A DNA stretch of 64,000 bases. It comes from Gammaproteobacteria bacterium (GTDB lineage: Bacteria > Pseudomonadota > Gammaproteobacteria > Pseudomonadales > Ketobacteraceae). Where the stretch lies: NCBI GenBank assembly GCA_013178375.1, contig JABLXQ010000024.1, positions 1-64,000 of the forward strand, given 5' to 3'. The notes under the pieces are model-generated. The model saw nothing but the letters and a program-made list of their open reading frames with translations. It made no database searches and was not told the DNA's origin. Shown piece by piece: positions 10,146 to 18,063 of this stretch (the stretch's first letter is position 1; every line of letters starts with the position of its first letter). The translations under genes were made by a program, and so were the position numbers.

Positions 10146-10235
10146 TGTGATCCAAGCATCCTTCGACGTTTCCCCAACATCAATCGATCCATGAGAAGTG
10201 ACCAACGCCAGGTTCAGGATGACTTACCAGGATTG

Positions 10236-10288
10236 TTTTTTATCCAAAGCGGATTCCCCTTTATCCAAGCTGGATGTTTGGATAAAAA
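10236..10288. repeat. AT-rich inverted repeat with three ATCCAA cores
   Basis: TTTTTATCCAAA at 10236-10248 is the reverse complement of TTTGGATAAAAA at 10277-10288, and a third copy (TTTATCCAA) lies at 10260-10268, so alternative hairpins are possible. It sits in the 308-bp gap between convergent genes, about 90 bp after glpR, and may terminate transcription from both sides. Nothing else is recognisable in 10146-10453. Confidence 0.45.
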
Positions 10289-10453
10289 GGAATCTAATGA
10301 TGTTGTTCAGAAATCTTTTGCAGACATGAAGAAATGCGATGGAGGGCGTTAAGAATAGAATGGCTACGCCACCAGGGTGGGGGCCTACCGTCGAGGTGTT
10401 ATTGCAAGGATATAAGCGCCGCCCTATGAGAGGATCGGCGCCAAGCGCGCTGT

Positions 10454-11194
10454 TTAGCTTTGTTTTTTTGGATAGATCACCACAAATCGACCGGGATTGG
10501 CTTCATCCGGCATGATCATCGCATCTTGTGGAATTTTCTTGTCCGTAATTAGTTTATCAATCGCGGAATCACGCGATTCTGCACCGTCAAAGCCCTGGAA
10601 TTGTAGCTTGCACATATCGTCAGCGCAGGCAGCATCGACCTCCGCTCCATAAAACTGTTCGTCGTCTGGCAGGGCAAATTCATCTTCCGCTGGTTGCCAG
10701 GCTATGTTGGCGGCGTCTGGATCAACATTGGCGCCAGGGATCTGTGCAACGAGCGCACTAAATACGCGCGCCTGTTCTTCAGGAAACTTTTCGAGCCCCC
10801 CGTCACCACCCTGCTCCAGTTCCTGCAGTTGCCTCGCCGCATCCTGCTGCCTTTGCCAATTAGCTTCCTGTGCCTGAATATATTGCGCTTTCATTTCGTC
10901 ACTCAAGCTACTGAGTAGCTCTTGATTGATCATTTCCGGCGGCATGGAAGGATCATTCAAATGAACTGCCGGTTCATCACGAAAATCGGCTTCGTTTGAC
11001 TGTGCAGGTTGCTCCGATTTGGATTCAGCAACAACGGAGGCACTTTGTGGCAGCGGTTCCCAGCTATCAACCGCTCCGCTTTCCGGAACAGATACTTGTT
11101 GATCATCAGAAAAATTACTATTAATGGCGACATAAGAAAATGCCAATACGGCGCTCGCTACCGCAACCGACGTCAGCAGGATTTTCTGATTCAT
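10454..11194 (-). CDS. Exported or membrane-anchored protein of unknown function
   Basis: A 246-residue protein I do not recognise. The N-terminus (MNQKILLTSVAVASAVLAFSYVAI) is one hydrophobic helix that could be a signal peptide or anchor. The rest is acidic, rich in Gln, Glu and Asp, and has a central helical region (MKAQYIQAQEANWQRQQDAA). A C-terminal segment has one closely spaced cysteine pair (VDAACADDMCKLQF) that could form a periplasmic disulfide. The start at 11194 has AAGGGA upstream; 20 in-frame codons before it lie within a hairpin. It follows the small lipoprotein gene on the same strand. Confidence 0.6.
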   Translation of the reverse strand: MNQKILLTSVAVASAVLAFSYVAINSNFSDDQQVSVPESGAVDSWEPLPQSASVVAESKSEQPAQSNEADFRDEPAVHLNDPSMPPEMINQELLSSLSDEMKAQYIQAQEANWQRQQDAARQLQELEQGGDGGLEKFPEEQARVFSALVAQIPGANVDPDAANIAWQPAEDEFALPDDEQFYGAEVDAACADDMCKLQFQGFDGAESRDSAIDKLITDKKIPQDAMIMPDEANPGRFVVIYPKKQS

Positions 11195-11219
11195 GATTTT
11201 TTCCCTTAGCAAACCGTTT

Positions 11220-11247
11220 AAAACTCCTTCCGTTGCCGGAAGGAGTT
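11220..11247 (-). terminator. Hairpin terminator between two exported-protein genes
   Basis: Perfect 12-bp stem (AAACTCCTTCCG / CGGAAGGAGTTT) with a 4-nt loop, followed on the minus strand by TTTTAAAC. It lies 33 bp after the lipoprotein gene stop and 26 bp before the next start, so it could end or attenuate transcription into the downstream gene. Confidence 0.7.
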
Positions 11248-11279
11248 TGCACATAACAACCGAATTGGAAATTCAGGTG

Positions 11280-11801
11280 TTAAAGCGGAGCATACAATGT
11301 CGAAGCAGTACCGGTGGCGCAAAGCAGACCGCGATATGCTACGTCAACCTTGCCGCCATTCTGCACTTCAGCAGGATAAAGAGTTGAAGATTGAAGACAA
11401 GCAACACCAGAAGCGGTGTAAGTGAACAAATCACCGTAGGACGTACCATTATAGGTACCCACCAATTTCAACACAGTGGAATAGTTTTTAGCATTTTGCT
11501 TCCAACAGCCGGCAGGCAGCGCTTTATTGTAGTTGGTCGTATTGTAATACATCGGCGCTTTCCAGTCCGCCAATTGGAAAGATGTACCTGCTGTTGTCAA
11601 AAGCAATCCAATCTTGGCGCTCGACTCATCTTTTTGGCAGGTAAAAAGACCGAGGCCATTTTGATAGGGAGACCAGCCTGTCAATACGACAGCGGTAGAC
11701 TTGCTCGCAACGCTTGATCCATCAGTCACCGACAAAAAGCAACCCGACATCGACGCAGCCAACGCGGAAACCACTGCAACCCCTGCAATTTTCTTAAACA
11801 T
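11280..11801 (-). CDS. Small lipoprotein of unknown function
   Basis: A 173-residue predicted lipoprotein with lipobox SMSGC at residue 21 after a short hydrophobic signal (MFKKIAGVAVVSALAASMSG). The mature part is Thr/Ser/Tyr-rich with few charges and five cysteines (for example GLFTCQKDES, AGCWKQN, GVACLQSS, GLLCATG), suggesting a compact disulfide-bonded beta-rich fold. GGAG sits 6 nt before the ATG. I do not recognise the family. The codon usage is AT-richer than in the flanking catabolic genes, as in the rest of the 10.4-13.2 kb region. Confidence 0.65.
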   Translation of the reverse strand: MFKKIAGVAVVSALAASMSGCFLSVTDGSSVASKSTAVVLTGWSPYQNGLGLFTCQKDESSAKIGLLLTTAGTSFQLADWKAPMYYNTTNYNKALPAGCWKQNAKNYSTVLKLVGTYNGTSYGDLFTYTASGVACLQSSTLYPAEVQNGGKVDVAYRGLLCATGTASTLYAPL

Positions 11802-12110
11802 GATCTTCTCCTATTAGTTAAGGCTAGCATGCCCTTTAATGAACACGCCTGTTGTTCATAAGAGACTACGATGATGTCTAGGGGTGGTAAATATATCGTT
11901 GGTTATATTCGTCAATGAATTTTATAGAATTGACGTGAGTGCGATAAAACCTTTCCACGCCTATTTCACTCAACCAATAAAATGACGGCCGATACGTACA
12001 AGGATTTATTTTCTGATTGTAGATGCATGTGAGACAAACTGAAATCGCGGATGCCCGCAACAAATACGTGAATATTGCGGTGCCACTAGGTGATACCGGT
12101 TGTCTGACTA

Positions 12111-12320
12111 TCAGTTCAAACTGTCGTGTGCGCCACTATCATTACTGACAAAATCAGCTTGTACACGATTGCTGACACCCAGTTTTCGAAAGATTCTATT
12201 GACATGAAGCTTGACCGTATCAACTGCGATATTGAGCGATTTGGCGATATCCTTGTTGGTTTTCCCCAGCTTTATTTGTGCCAGAATTTCCAACTCCCTA
12301 GCACTGAGATTAATATTCAT
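12111..12320 (-). CDS. Solo LuxR/FixJ-type HTH protein (69 aa)
   Basis: Only the DNA-binding domain of the LuxR family is present: SARELEILAQIKLGKTNKDI, then AKSLNIAVDTVKLHVNRIFRKLGVSNR, which contains the recognition helix and the conserved TVK-H-I--KL-V-NR pattern. No receiver or ligand domain precedes it; an in-frame TGA lies about 38 nt upstream of the ATG, so this is not simply a missed start. A weak GGATCGG lies before the start. It could be a free-standing regulator of the GerE type or the surviving 3' end of a decayed gene. The 309-bp gap upstream of the lipoprotein gene (11802-12110) shows no convincing gene. Confidence 0.6.
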   Translation of the reverse strand: MNINLSARELEILAQIKLGKTNKDIAKSLNIAVDTVKLHVNRIFRKLGVSNRVQADFVSNDSGAHDSLN

Positions 12321-13191
12321 ATCCGATCCATTTGGATTTATGTTATTAAAAAATAATCAATGATTCGGCGGGGTCAGGAGTATATAGGATTGGAATTGCA
12401 AAAAAACAGAGATTAAATCAAATGAGATAATTCACGTCGCTTGATGAATCAGGATTATCACTCGATCGCTCTCAACTTCTTCGCGTTCATGTTGCCGTTT
12501 TTGTCTCTCGATTTTTTCACTCAACATTTTCACTAGATAATTGGCCATTCCTCTACGTCATTTAACAACGCCCTTGTTTCAAGCGATGAATTTCTCCGCA
12601 TCACCAACATTCACTGCAATGTGATTGGGAAAATCATGAGCATCGCCAGCAGAATATTTTTGGCCGATGTATCTAAAGGATGCCATCAAGGAGCAGTCTT
12701 TTGACTGGTGCGATCCAATGGCAGCGCAACCGTCGTAGCAATGTATCCGGACTCGCTGGCGTCCGACGCTTTCACTGCAGGGCCACGCTGAAAATCCCCT
12801 CCCACTATTTCTGACAGCTGGTTCGGGTTATGCCCACGTCATGGCACCCTCGGCAACGCCAGCGCCGCCGCGCCTGCTGCTACCCTTATGGCCAAAGCCG
12901 GGCTCCACTCGACGCGCTGATTCCCTTATCAGCCAAACTGCAGCGGCGCTCTGGTAAAAAACGCAATATACGCCGTCTACTCCGCCCTGCTTTTCTCCCG
13001 GGAGGCCATTCTTCTTGTCTGGCCTATCAATAGCCATGTTTTTTTATGGCTATATTGATTTAAATATCAGTTAGTTATTAAATGTTATCCAACATATGTG
13101 TTGCTTATGATCGTGTTTTGGTTGTTGGGAGCGAGGAAAAGTTATTAAACTCTGTGTTTCATAAAAATAGCGGAGCGGAGATTCCATCGAT
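12321..13191. other. Long gap with possible gene relics
   Basis: No intact gene is supported here. On the minus strand, 12920-12686 reads as plausible protein in one frame (WSPALAIRVAAGAAALALP, then one TGA, then NPNQLSEIVGGDFQRGP and further to a stop), which looks like the end of a decayed gene; I cannot name it. A perfect inverted repeat ATAGCCAT-8-ATGGCTAT with a T-run between the arms lies at 13030-13053. The last 130 bp before the coxG-like gene are AT-rich and likely hold its promoter. Confidence 0.35.
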
Positions 13192-13944
13192 ATGAGAATG
13201 ACGAGCCAGCAGCGCATTGCTGCCCCCCGGCAGCGGGTTTGGGAAGCGCTGAATGACCCCGAAATACTGCGCGCAAGCGTTCCTGGCTGCCAGACCATCG
13301 ACAAGGAGTCCGATGTTCGCTTCACCGGGACGGTGGAGGTCAAGGTCGGCCCGATCGGTGCGCGCTTCAAAGGCGTGGTTTCGCTGGAAGACATCGATCC
13401 CGGCAACAGCTACACGCTGGTGATTGAAGGCAGCGGCGGCATCGCCGGATCCGCGAAGGGCAGCGCGAAAGTGCGGCTGAGCGAAGACGCCGGCAACACG
13501 ATCATTCACTACGATGTTGACGCGCAGGTTGGCGGGCGCATGGCGCAGCTAGGCGGCCCTGTCATCGATGCAACGGCCAAGCAGCTGGCGGGGGTTTTCT
13601 TCGGACGTTTCGGCGATATCGTCAGCGGAGTTGCGAAACCGGCAGCACCGGCCCGCACCAAAGTTGCCGCTGCCGCTGGCGCACCTGTCATGGCGTCTCC
13701 TGCTGCACGCGCAGGCGGCTTCCCTGTGGCCTGGATATTGGCGACTGTTGTCGCGGCGCTGACCGGTTTTCTGGTGGGTCATGGCCAGGGTGGTGTCGGT
13801 TCTGAATGGGCCGGGCTGGCGATCGGCATGCTGCTGATCGTGGTTGCCGGCGCCGCGTTCGAATACGGTCGACGCGCCGCAGCGCCTGTGATCATGCTCG
13901 ACAACGCCTTGTTGCAGCGATTGATGCAAGGAGCGAAGGAATGA
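13192..13944 (+). CDS. CoxG-like SRPBCC protein with membrane anchor
   Basis: A 250-residue protein with the CoxG family domain (residues 1-150): SQQRIAAPRQRVWEALNDPE, LRASVPGC, and the ARFKGVVSLEDIDPG core. Two hydrophobic segments follow (AWILATVVAALTGFLVGHG and GLAIGMLLIVVAGAAFEYG). In aerobic CO dehydrogenase systems CoxG helps recruit the molybdoenzyme to the inner membrane; the anchor here fits that role. It is the first gene of a tightly coupled operon, its stop overlapping the next start (ATGA). A GGAG lies 11 nt before the ATG; a second ATG two codons later is also possible. Confidence 0.85.
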   Translation: MRMTSQQRIAAPRQRVWEALNDPEILRASVPGCQTIDKESDVRFTGTVEVKVGPIGARFKGVVSLEDIDPGNSYTLVIEGSGGIAGSAKGSAKVRLSEDAGNTIIHYDVDAQVGGRMAQLGGPVIDATAKQLAGVFFGRFGDIVSGVAKPAAPARTKVAAAAGAPVMASPAARAGGFPVAWILATVVAALTGFLVGHGQGGVGSEWAGLAIGMLLIVVAGAAFEYGRRAAAPVIMLDNALLQRLMQGAKE

Positions 13945-14810
13945 AGCCCGCTCCGTTCGACTATGTCGCCCCGACCACCATCGAAGAGGCGTGCGCTGTC
14001 ATCGCCGAAGCAGGTGGTGGCGCGACCGTGATGGCCGGCGGACAGACGCTGATGCCGCTGCTCAATTTGCGGATGAGTCAGCCCTTCATCATTGTCGACA
14101 TCAATAAAATTGCGGAACTCAAGGGCGTTTCCCGCGGCGCCGGCGTCACCCGCATCGGGCCGATGCTGCGCCAGTGCGATGCCATCACCAGTGAAGCGCT
14201 GGCACGGGATCTGCCGGTGCTGGTGCAGGCTGTGCGTCATATCGGGCACCACCAGACCCGCAATCGCGGCACCGTGGGTGGTTCGATTGCACTGGGCGAA
14301 CCTGCCGCCGAGTTGCCTGCCACCGCCGTTGCGCTGAATGCGACAATCGAAGTGCGTTCCACCGCTGGCACCCGAAAAATTCCTGCCAGTGAATTCTATC
14401 TCGGCCCCTACATGAACACGCTGCAACCGGACGAGCTGATTACCGGCATTACCTTTCCCGATTGGCCCAAGGGACACATTCCCCTGTTTCGCGAACTGGC
14501 GCAGCGTCCGGGTGACTTCGCGCTGGTCGGCATCGTTGGCGCGCTGGTTGTGGAAGCGGGCAAGATCACCCGCGCCGGCATCGCCTGGTTCGGCATGGGG
14601 CCCACGCCAATCAAAGCGAAAACAGCAGAGCAGATGCTGGTCGGGCAATCACTCGACACGCTGGATATCCAGGCCGTTGCGGAAAGCGCCATTGCTGACA
14701 CTGCCCCCTTTGATGACCAGCATGCCAGCGCCGAATATCGCCGCACGGTCGGCAAACGTATTTTTGCCAGTGCGCTGCGCGAAGCGCTCAAAACTGGAGA
14801 AGTTGCATGA
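13941..14810 (+). CDS. Molybdenum hydroxylase FAD-binding (medium) subunit
   Basis: A 289-residue CoxM-like FAD subunit. The two FAD motifs are present: MAGGQTLMPLLNLR near residue 34 and TVGGSIALGEPAAELP near residue 110. It passes electrons from the 2Fe-2S subunit to FAD and onward to the respiratory chain or another acceptor. The start at 13941 is chosen because it overlaps the coxG-like stop by 4 bp and matches the family N-terminus (KPAPFDYVAPTTIEEACAVI). It overlaps the next gene by 4 bp as well, indicating translational coupling and equal stoichiometry. Confidence 0.92.
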   Translation: MKPAPFDYVAPTTIEEACAVIAEAGGGATVMAGGQTLMPLLNLRMSQPFIIVDINKIAELKGVSRGAGVTRIGPMLRQCDAITSEALARDLPVLVQAVRHIGHHQTRNRGTVGGSIALGEPAAELPATAVALNATIEVRSTAGTRKIPASEFYLGPYMNTLQPDELITGITFPDWPKGHIPLFRELAQRPGDFALVGIVGALVVEAGKITRAGIAWFGMGPTPIKAKTAEQMLVGQSLDTLDIQAVAESAIADTAPFDDQHASAEYRRTVGKRIFASALREALKTGEVA

Positions 14811-15292
14811 GCAAACATCACATCGAAATGACCATCAACGGCCGTCGCCACAGCGGCGATGTCGAGGCACGGGTTTCGTTATCCGATTTTCTGCGCGACG
14901 ATGCGGGCTACACCGGCGTCCATGTCGGCTGTGAACACGGCGTCTGCGGCGCCTGCACCGTTATTGTCGACGGCAAGGCCGTGCGCAGCTGCCTGATGTT
15001 GGCCGTGCAAGCGGAAGGAGCCCAGGTCACAACCGTTGAGGGCCTCGCGGCCAGCGATGGCACGCTGCATCCTGTGCAACAGGTACTGCTGGAAGAACAC
15101 GGTCTGCAATGTGGCTTCTGCACACCCGGCTTCGTCATGACGCTGGCGGCACTTACCGATGGCGATGCCAAACCGAGCGAACAGCAACTGGTCAGCGCAC
15201 TTTCCGGCAACGTCTGCCGTTGCACTGGCTATCAGGGCATCCGCCGCGCGGCGAAACGGCTCGCGTGCAATGAGGCGGGAGAAAATTCATGA
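14807..15292 (+). CDS. Molybdenum hydroxylase 2Fe-2S (small) subunit
   Basis: A 161-residue CoxS-like subunit with two [2Fe-2S] clusters. The N-terminal plant-type cluster uses [16 protein letters not shown] plus the Cys in RSCLML. The C-terminal cluster uses CGFC and CRC in [17 protein letters not shown]. It relays electrons from the molybdopterin site to the FAD subunit. It overlaps both neighbours by 4 bp. The length is standard and all eight cysteines are present, so it should be functional. Confidence 0.95.
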   Translation: MSKHHIEMTINGRRHSGDVEARVSLSDFLRDDAGYTGVHVGCEHGVCGACTVIVDGKAVRSCLMLAVQAEGAQVTTVEGLAASDGTLHPVQQVLLEEHGLQCGFCTPGFVMTLAALTDGDAKPSEQQLVSALSGNVCRCTGYQGIRRAAKRLACNEAGENS

Positions 15293-18027
15293 CGGCACCA
15301 GAAATGGGAACGGGGATGGGAACAGGAATCGGAACGGGCCGCTACATCGGCCAGCGCGTTCGCCGCAAGGAAGACCCGCGCCTGCTGACTGGCCGTGGCC
15401 AGTTCGTAGATGACATCTCCCTGCCCGGCATGCTGCACTGCGCATTCACCCGCAGCCAGATCGCACGCGGCAAAATACTCGCGATCAAAACCGATGTGGC
15501 GCGTGATGTCCCCGGTGTGCACGCGATCTATACCCAGCAGGATATTGCCCACTATAAAGCCGACCTGCTGAGCTTTTTCCTTGCCGCGCCCGACGTGGAG
15601 ATGACACCGCTGGCCAATGGCCGCGTCGCCTACGTTGGTGAACCAATCGCACTCATCATTGCCGACAATCGCCATATCGCAGAAGATGCCGCATCGCTGG
15701 TGGAAGTCGATTATGCTGATGAAGATCCGGTTGTCACCCTTGCCGACGCAGCACGCGGTTTGCCGGTTCACCCTGGCACCGATAACAATATCGCTGCGCA
15801 GATGGGCGAAGAAGAAATTGACGAGGAGCTGGCGGCGAAGCTTAAAAGCGCCCCGCATCTCATTACGCACAAGGTGGTGCACCAGCGCATCTCGCAGTCG
15901 CCCATGGAAACCCGTGGGGTCGTTGTCACCCGCGATGGCACCGAAGAGTTGACGCTCTATATCACCTGTCAGAGTCCGCATCTGGTTGCGCGCTGGCTCT
16001 CGCTCTCGCTGGGCTTGCCCGAAACTGCCATCCGCGTCATTGCCAAGGATGTGGGCGGCGGCTTTGGTCTGAAGAACCATCCGTGGAAGGAAGAACTTGC
16101 TGTCATCGTCGCCGCACTGAAATTCGGCCGGCCCCTGAAATGGATCGAAGATCGCTACGAAAATCTAGTCGGTGCCAACCAGGCGCGCGAGCAGGAAATG
16201 ACGCTGCAAGTGGCATTCGACAACGACGGCAAACTGATCGCATCGCATGGCGATTACAGCGTCAACATCGGCGCCTGTCCGCAGCTGCCCGAATGCAATA
16301 TTGCCGTGCATATGTTCGTGTGGGCGGCGTACAAAATGCCGGCCTATGGATTTCTGACCCGGGGCTGGTACACCAACACCGTGGGCTACGCCGCTTACCG
16401 TGGGCCCTGGGCGATGGAAACGCTGATCCGCGAAACCGTGCTGGATATCGCAGCACGCCGCATCGGCATCGATCCCATCGAAATCCGCCGCCGCAATCTG
16501 GTGACGCTGAAAGACCAGCCCACCATGACCTGCATGGAAATTCCGCTGGAAGACATCACGCCGGCCGAATGTCTGGAAAAACTGCTCGCGCACTTTGATG
16601 TCGCTGCCTTTCGCAAGCAGCAGGAGGCGGCGCGCAAGGAAGGCCGCTACCTGGGGCTGGGTGTTGCCGCCTATATCGAACCCACCGGTGCAGCGGGTAG
16701 CATTGCCACCATGACGGGCGAACTGGCGCAGGTTCAGATCGAGCCCACCGGCAAGGTCACCGCGATCATGAGCACCCATTCGCAAGGCCATGGCACGGCC
16801 ACGACCATGGCGCAGATTTTTGCCGACCGGCTCGGCGTGCGTTATGAAGATGTCACCGTCTTCGAAGGCGACAGTTCTCGCGGTGGATTTTCGCCGGGTG
16901 CAGCAGGCAGCCGTCAGGGTGTCATCGCCGGTGGTGCCGCGATCATGGCCGGCGACCTGCTGGCCGCGAAAGTGAAACAGCTGGCAGCCCATCTGGCAGA
17001 AGCCAGCGTGGACGCCATCCGCATCGAAGACGGCATGGTGCATGTTGAAGGTTCACCGGAAAAATCACGTACGCTGCGCCAGATCGCCGAGATCGCTTAC
17101 GGCGAGCCTGACCGTCTGCCACCCGGTTTCGAGCCCGGCCTGGAAGCAAAATACCGCTACCAGCCACCGCCGATGACCTTCGCCAGCGCCGCCAATGCCT
17201 GCGTGGTGGAAGTCGACACCGACACCGGATTCGTAAAAATCCTGCGCTGGATTTCGTCGGAAGACTGCGGCACGCCGATAAATCCCTCGGTGGTGGAAGG
17301 CCAGATCGCCGGCGGACTTGCCCAGGCCATCGGCATGGTATTGCTGGAAGAAATGTCGTTCGACGATCGCGGCAACCCGTTGGCGGCAACCTACAAGGAT
17401 TACATGCTGCCACTGATTTCCGATGTTCCGACCTTTGAATTCCTGCACGCCAATACTCCGTCGAAATCCGTGGGTGGCATGCGCGGCGTCGGCGAAGGTG
17501 GCGCGATCATTGGCACGCCCACGCTGGTCAACGCCATCGCCGATGCGCTTGCGCCATTCGGTGAAGTGCCGGTGGATCTGCCGCTGACGCCGGCCAAACT
17601 GCTCAGCGTGATTGAAGGCCGCGATCTGGTATCACCGACTGTTGCCCCCGAAGCGCCGGTCGTGGTTGCGGTGGCGCCACTGGTCAGCGCAGCGCCGGTT
17701 GTACAGGCCGCCCCTGCTCCCGCCAATGAAATCCTGATCGATGGTGACTGGAAGATGGTGCTGTCAACGCCGGTAGGTCCGCAGGAAATGACCGGCCATT
17801 TCGAGACCGATGGCACCGCACTGAGCGGGTATCTCGCCGCGGCCGAAGGTCAGCAAGCCTTCACCGGCGTGGTCGAGAACGGCAACAATCTGCTGTTCGA
17901 CCTCAAAGTTGAAAAGCCGTTGAAGATTACGCTGAAATACAATCTCACGGTGGAAGGCAACAGGATCAGCGGCAAGTGCAAGATGGGCATTTTTGGTTCA
18001 GCCAAACTGACCGGCCATAAATTATAA
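15289..18027 (+). CDS. Molybdopterin-binding large subunit with extra C-terminal domain
   Basis: A 912-residue xanthine-dehydrogenase-family large subunit, about 120 residues longer than usual CoxL. Moco motifs are visible: GGGFGLKNHPWKEE, QGHGTATTMAQIFADRLGV, and the catalytic Glu in GVGEGGAIIGTPTLVNAI. The active-site loop reads AAYRGPW, not the AYXCSFR loop of true form I CO dehydrogenase, so CO is an unlikely substrate; hydroxylation of an organic ring or aldehyde is more likely. After an Ala/Pro/Val linker (about 780-813) comes a domain (814-912, genomic 17728-18024) related to the P450 tail at 57098-57400 and to the free protein at 52354-52707. The first 15 residues are a Gly/Met/Thr repeat ([16 protein letters not shown]). 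Confidence 0.92.
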   Translation: MTAPEMGTGMGTGIGTGRYIGQRVRRKEDPRLLTGRGQFVDDISLPGMLHCAFTRSQIARGKILAIKTDVARDVPGVHAIYTQQDIAHYKADLLSFFLAAPDVEMTPLANGRVAYVGEPIALIIADNRHIAEDAASLVEVDYADEDPVVTLADAARGLPVHPGTDNNIAAQMGEEEIDEELAAKLKSAPHLITHKVVHQRISQSPMETRGVVVTRDGTEELTLYITCQSPHLVARWLSLSLGLPETAIRVIAKDVGGGFGLKNHPWKEELAVIVAALKFGRPLKWIEDRYENLVGANQAREQEMTLQVAFDNDGKLIASHGDYSVNIGACPQLPECNIAVHMFVWAAYKMPAYGFLTRGWYTNTVGYAAYRGPWAMETLIRETVLDIAARRIGIDPIEIRRRNLVTLKDQPTMTCMEIPLEDITPAECLEKLLAHFDVAAFRKQQEAARKEGRYLGLGVAAYIEPTGAAGSIATMTGELAQVQIEPTGKVTAIMSTHSQGHGTATTMAQIFADRLGVRYEDVTVFEGDSSRGGFSPGAAGSRQGVIAGGAAIMAGDLLAAKVKQLAAHLAEASVDAIRIEDGMVHVEGSPEKSRTLRQIAEIAYGEPDRLPPGFEPGLEAKYRYQPPPMTFASAANACVVEVDTDTGFVKILRWISSEDCGTPINPSVVEGQIAGGLAQAIGMVLLEEMSFDDRGNPLAATYKDYMLPLISDVPTFEFLHANTPSKSVGGMRGVGEGGAIIGTPTLVNAIADALAPFGEVPVDLPLTPAKLLSVIEGRDLVSPTVAPEAPVVVAVAPLVSAAPVVQAAPAPANEILIDGDWKMVLSTPVGPQEMTGHFETDGTALSGYLAAAEGQQAFTGVVENGNNLLFDLKVEKPLKITLKYNLTVEGNRISGKCKMGIFGSAKLTGHKL

Positions 18028-18063
18028 AAAGCGCGACAGAAATACAGCATAGGAAGTTTCAGT

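Noticed and set aside
11878-12063. Minus-strand 61-codon frame between the lipoprotein and LuxR HTH genes
   Set aside because: No RBS, no recognisable motif, AT-rich background.
12828-13037. Overlapping small frames on both strands
   Set aside because: Neither has an RBS or protein-like composition; the region is better explained as a relic or non-coding.
13192-18027. Calling the cluster aerobic CO dehydrogenase (coxGMSL)
   Set aside because: The active-site loop is AAYRGPW, not AYXCSFR, and coxDEF are missing; only family-level subunit names are justified.
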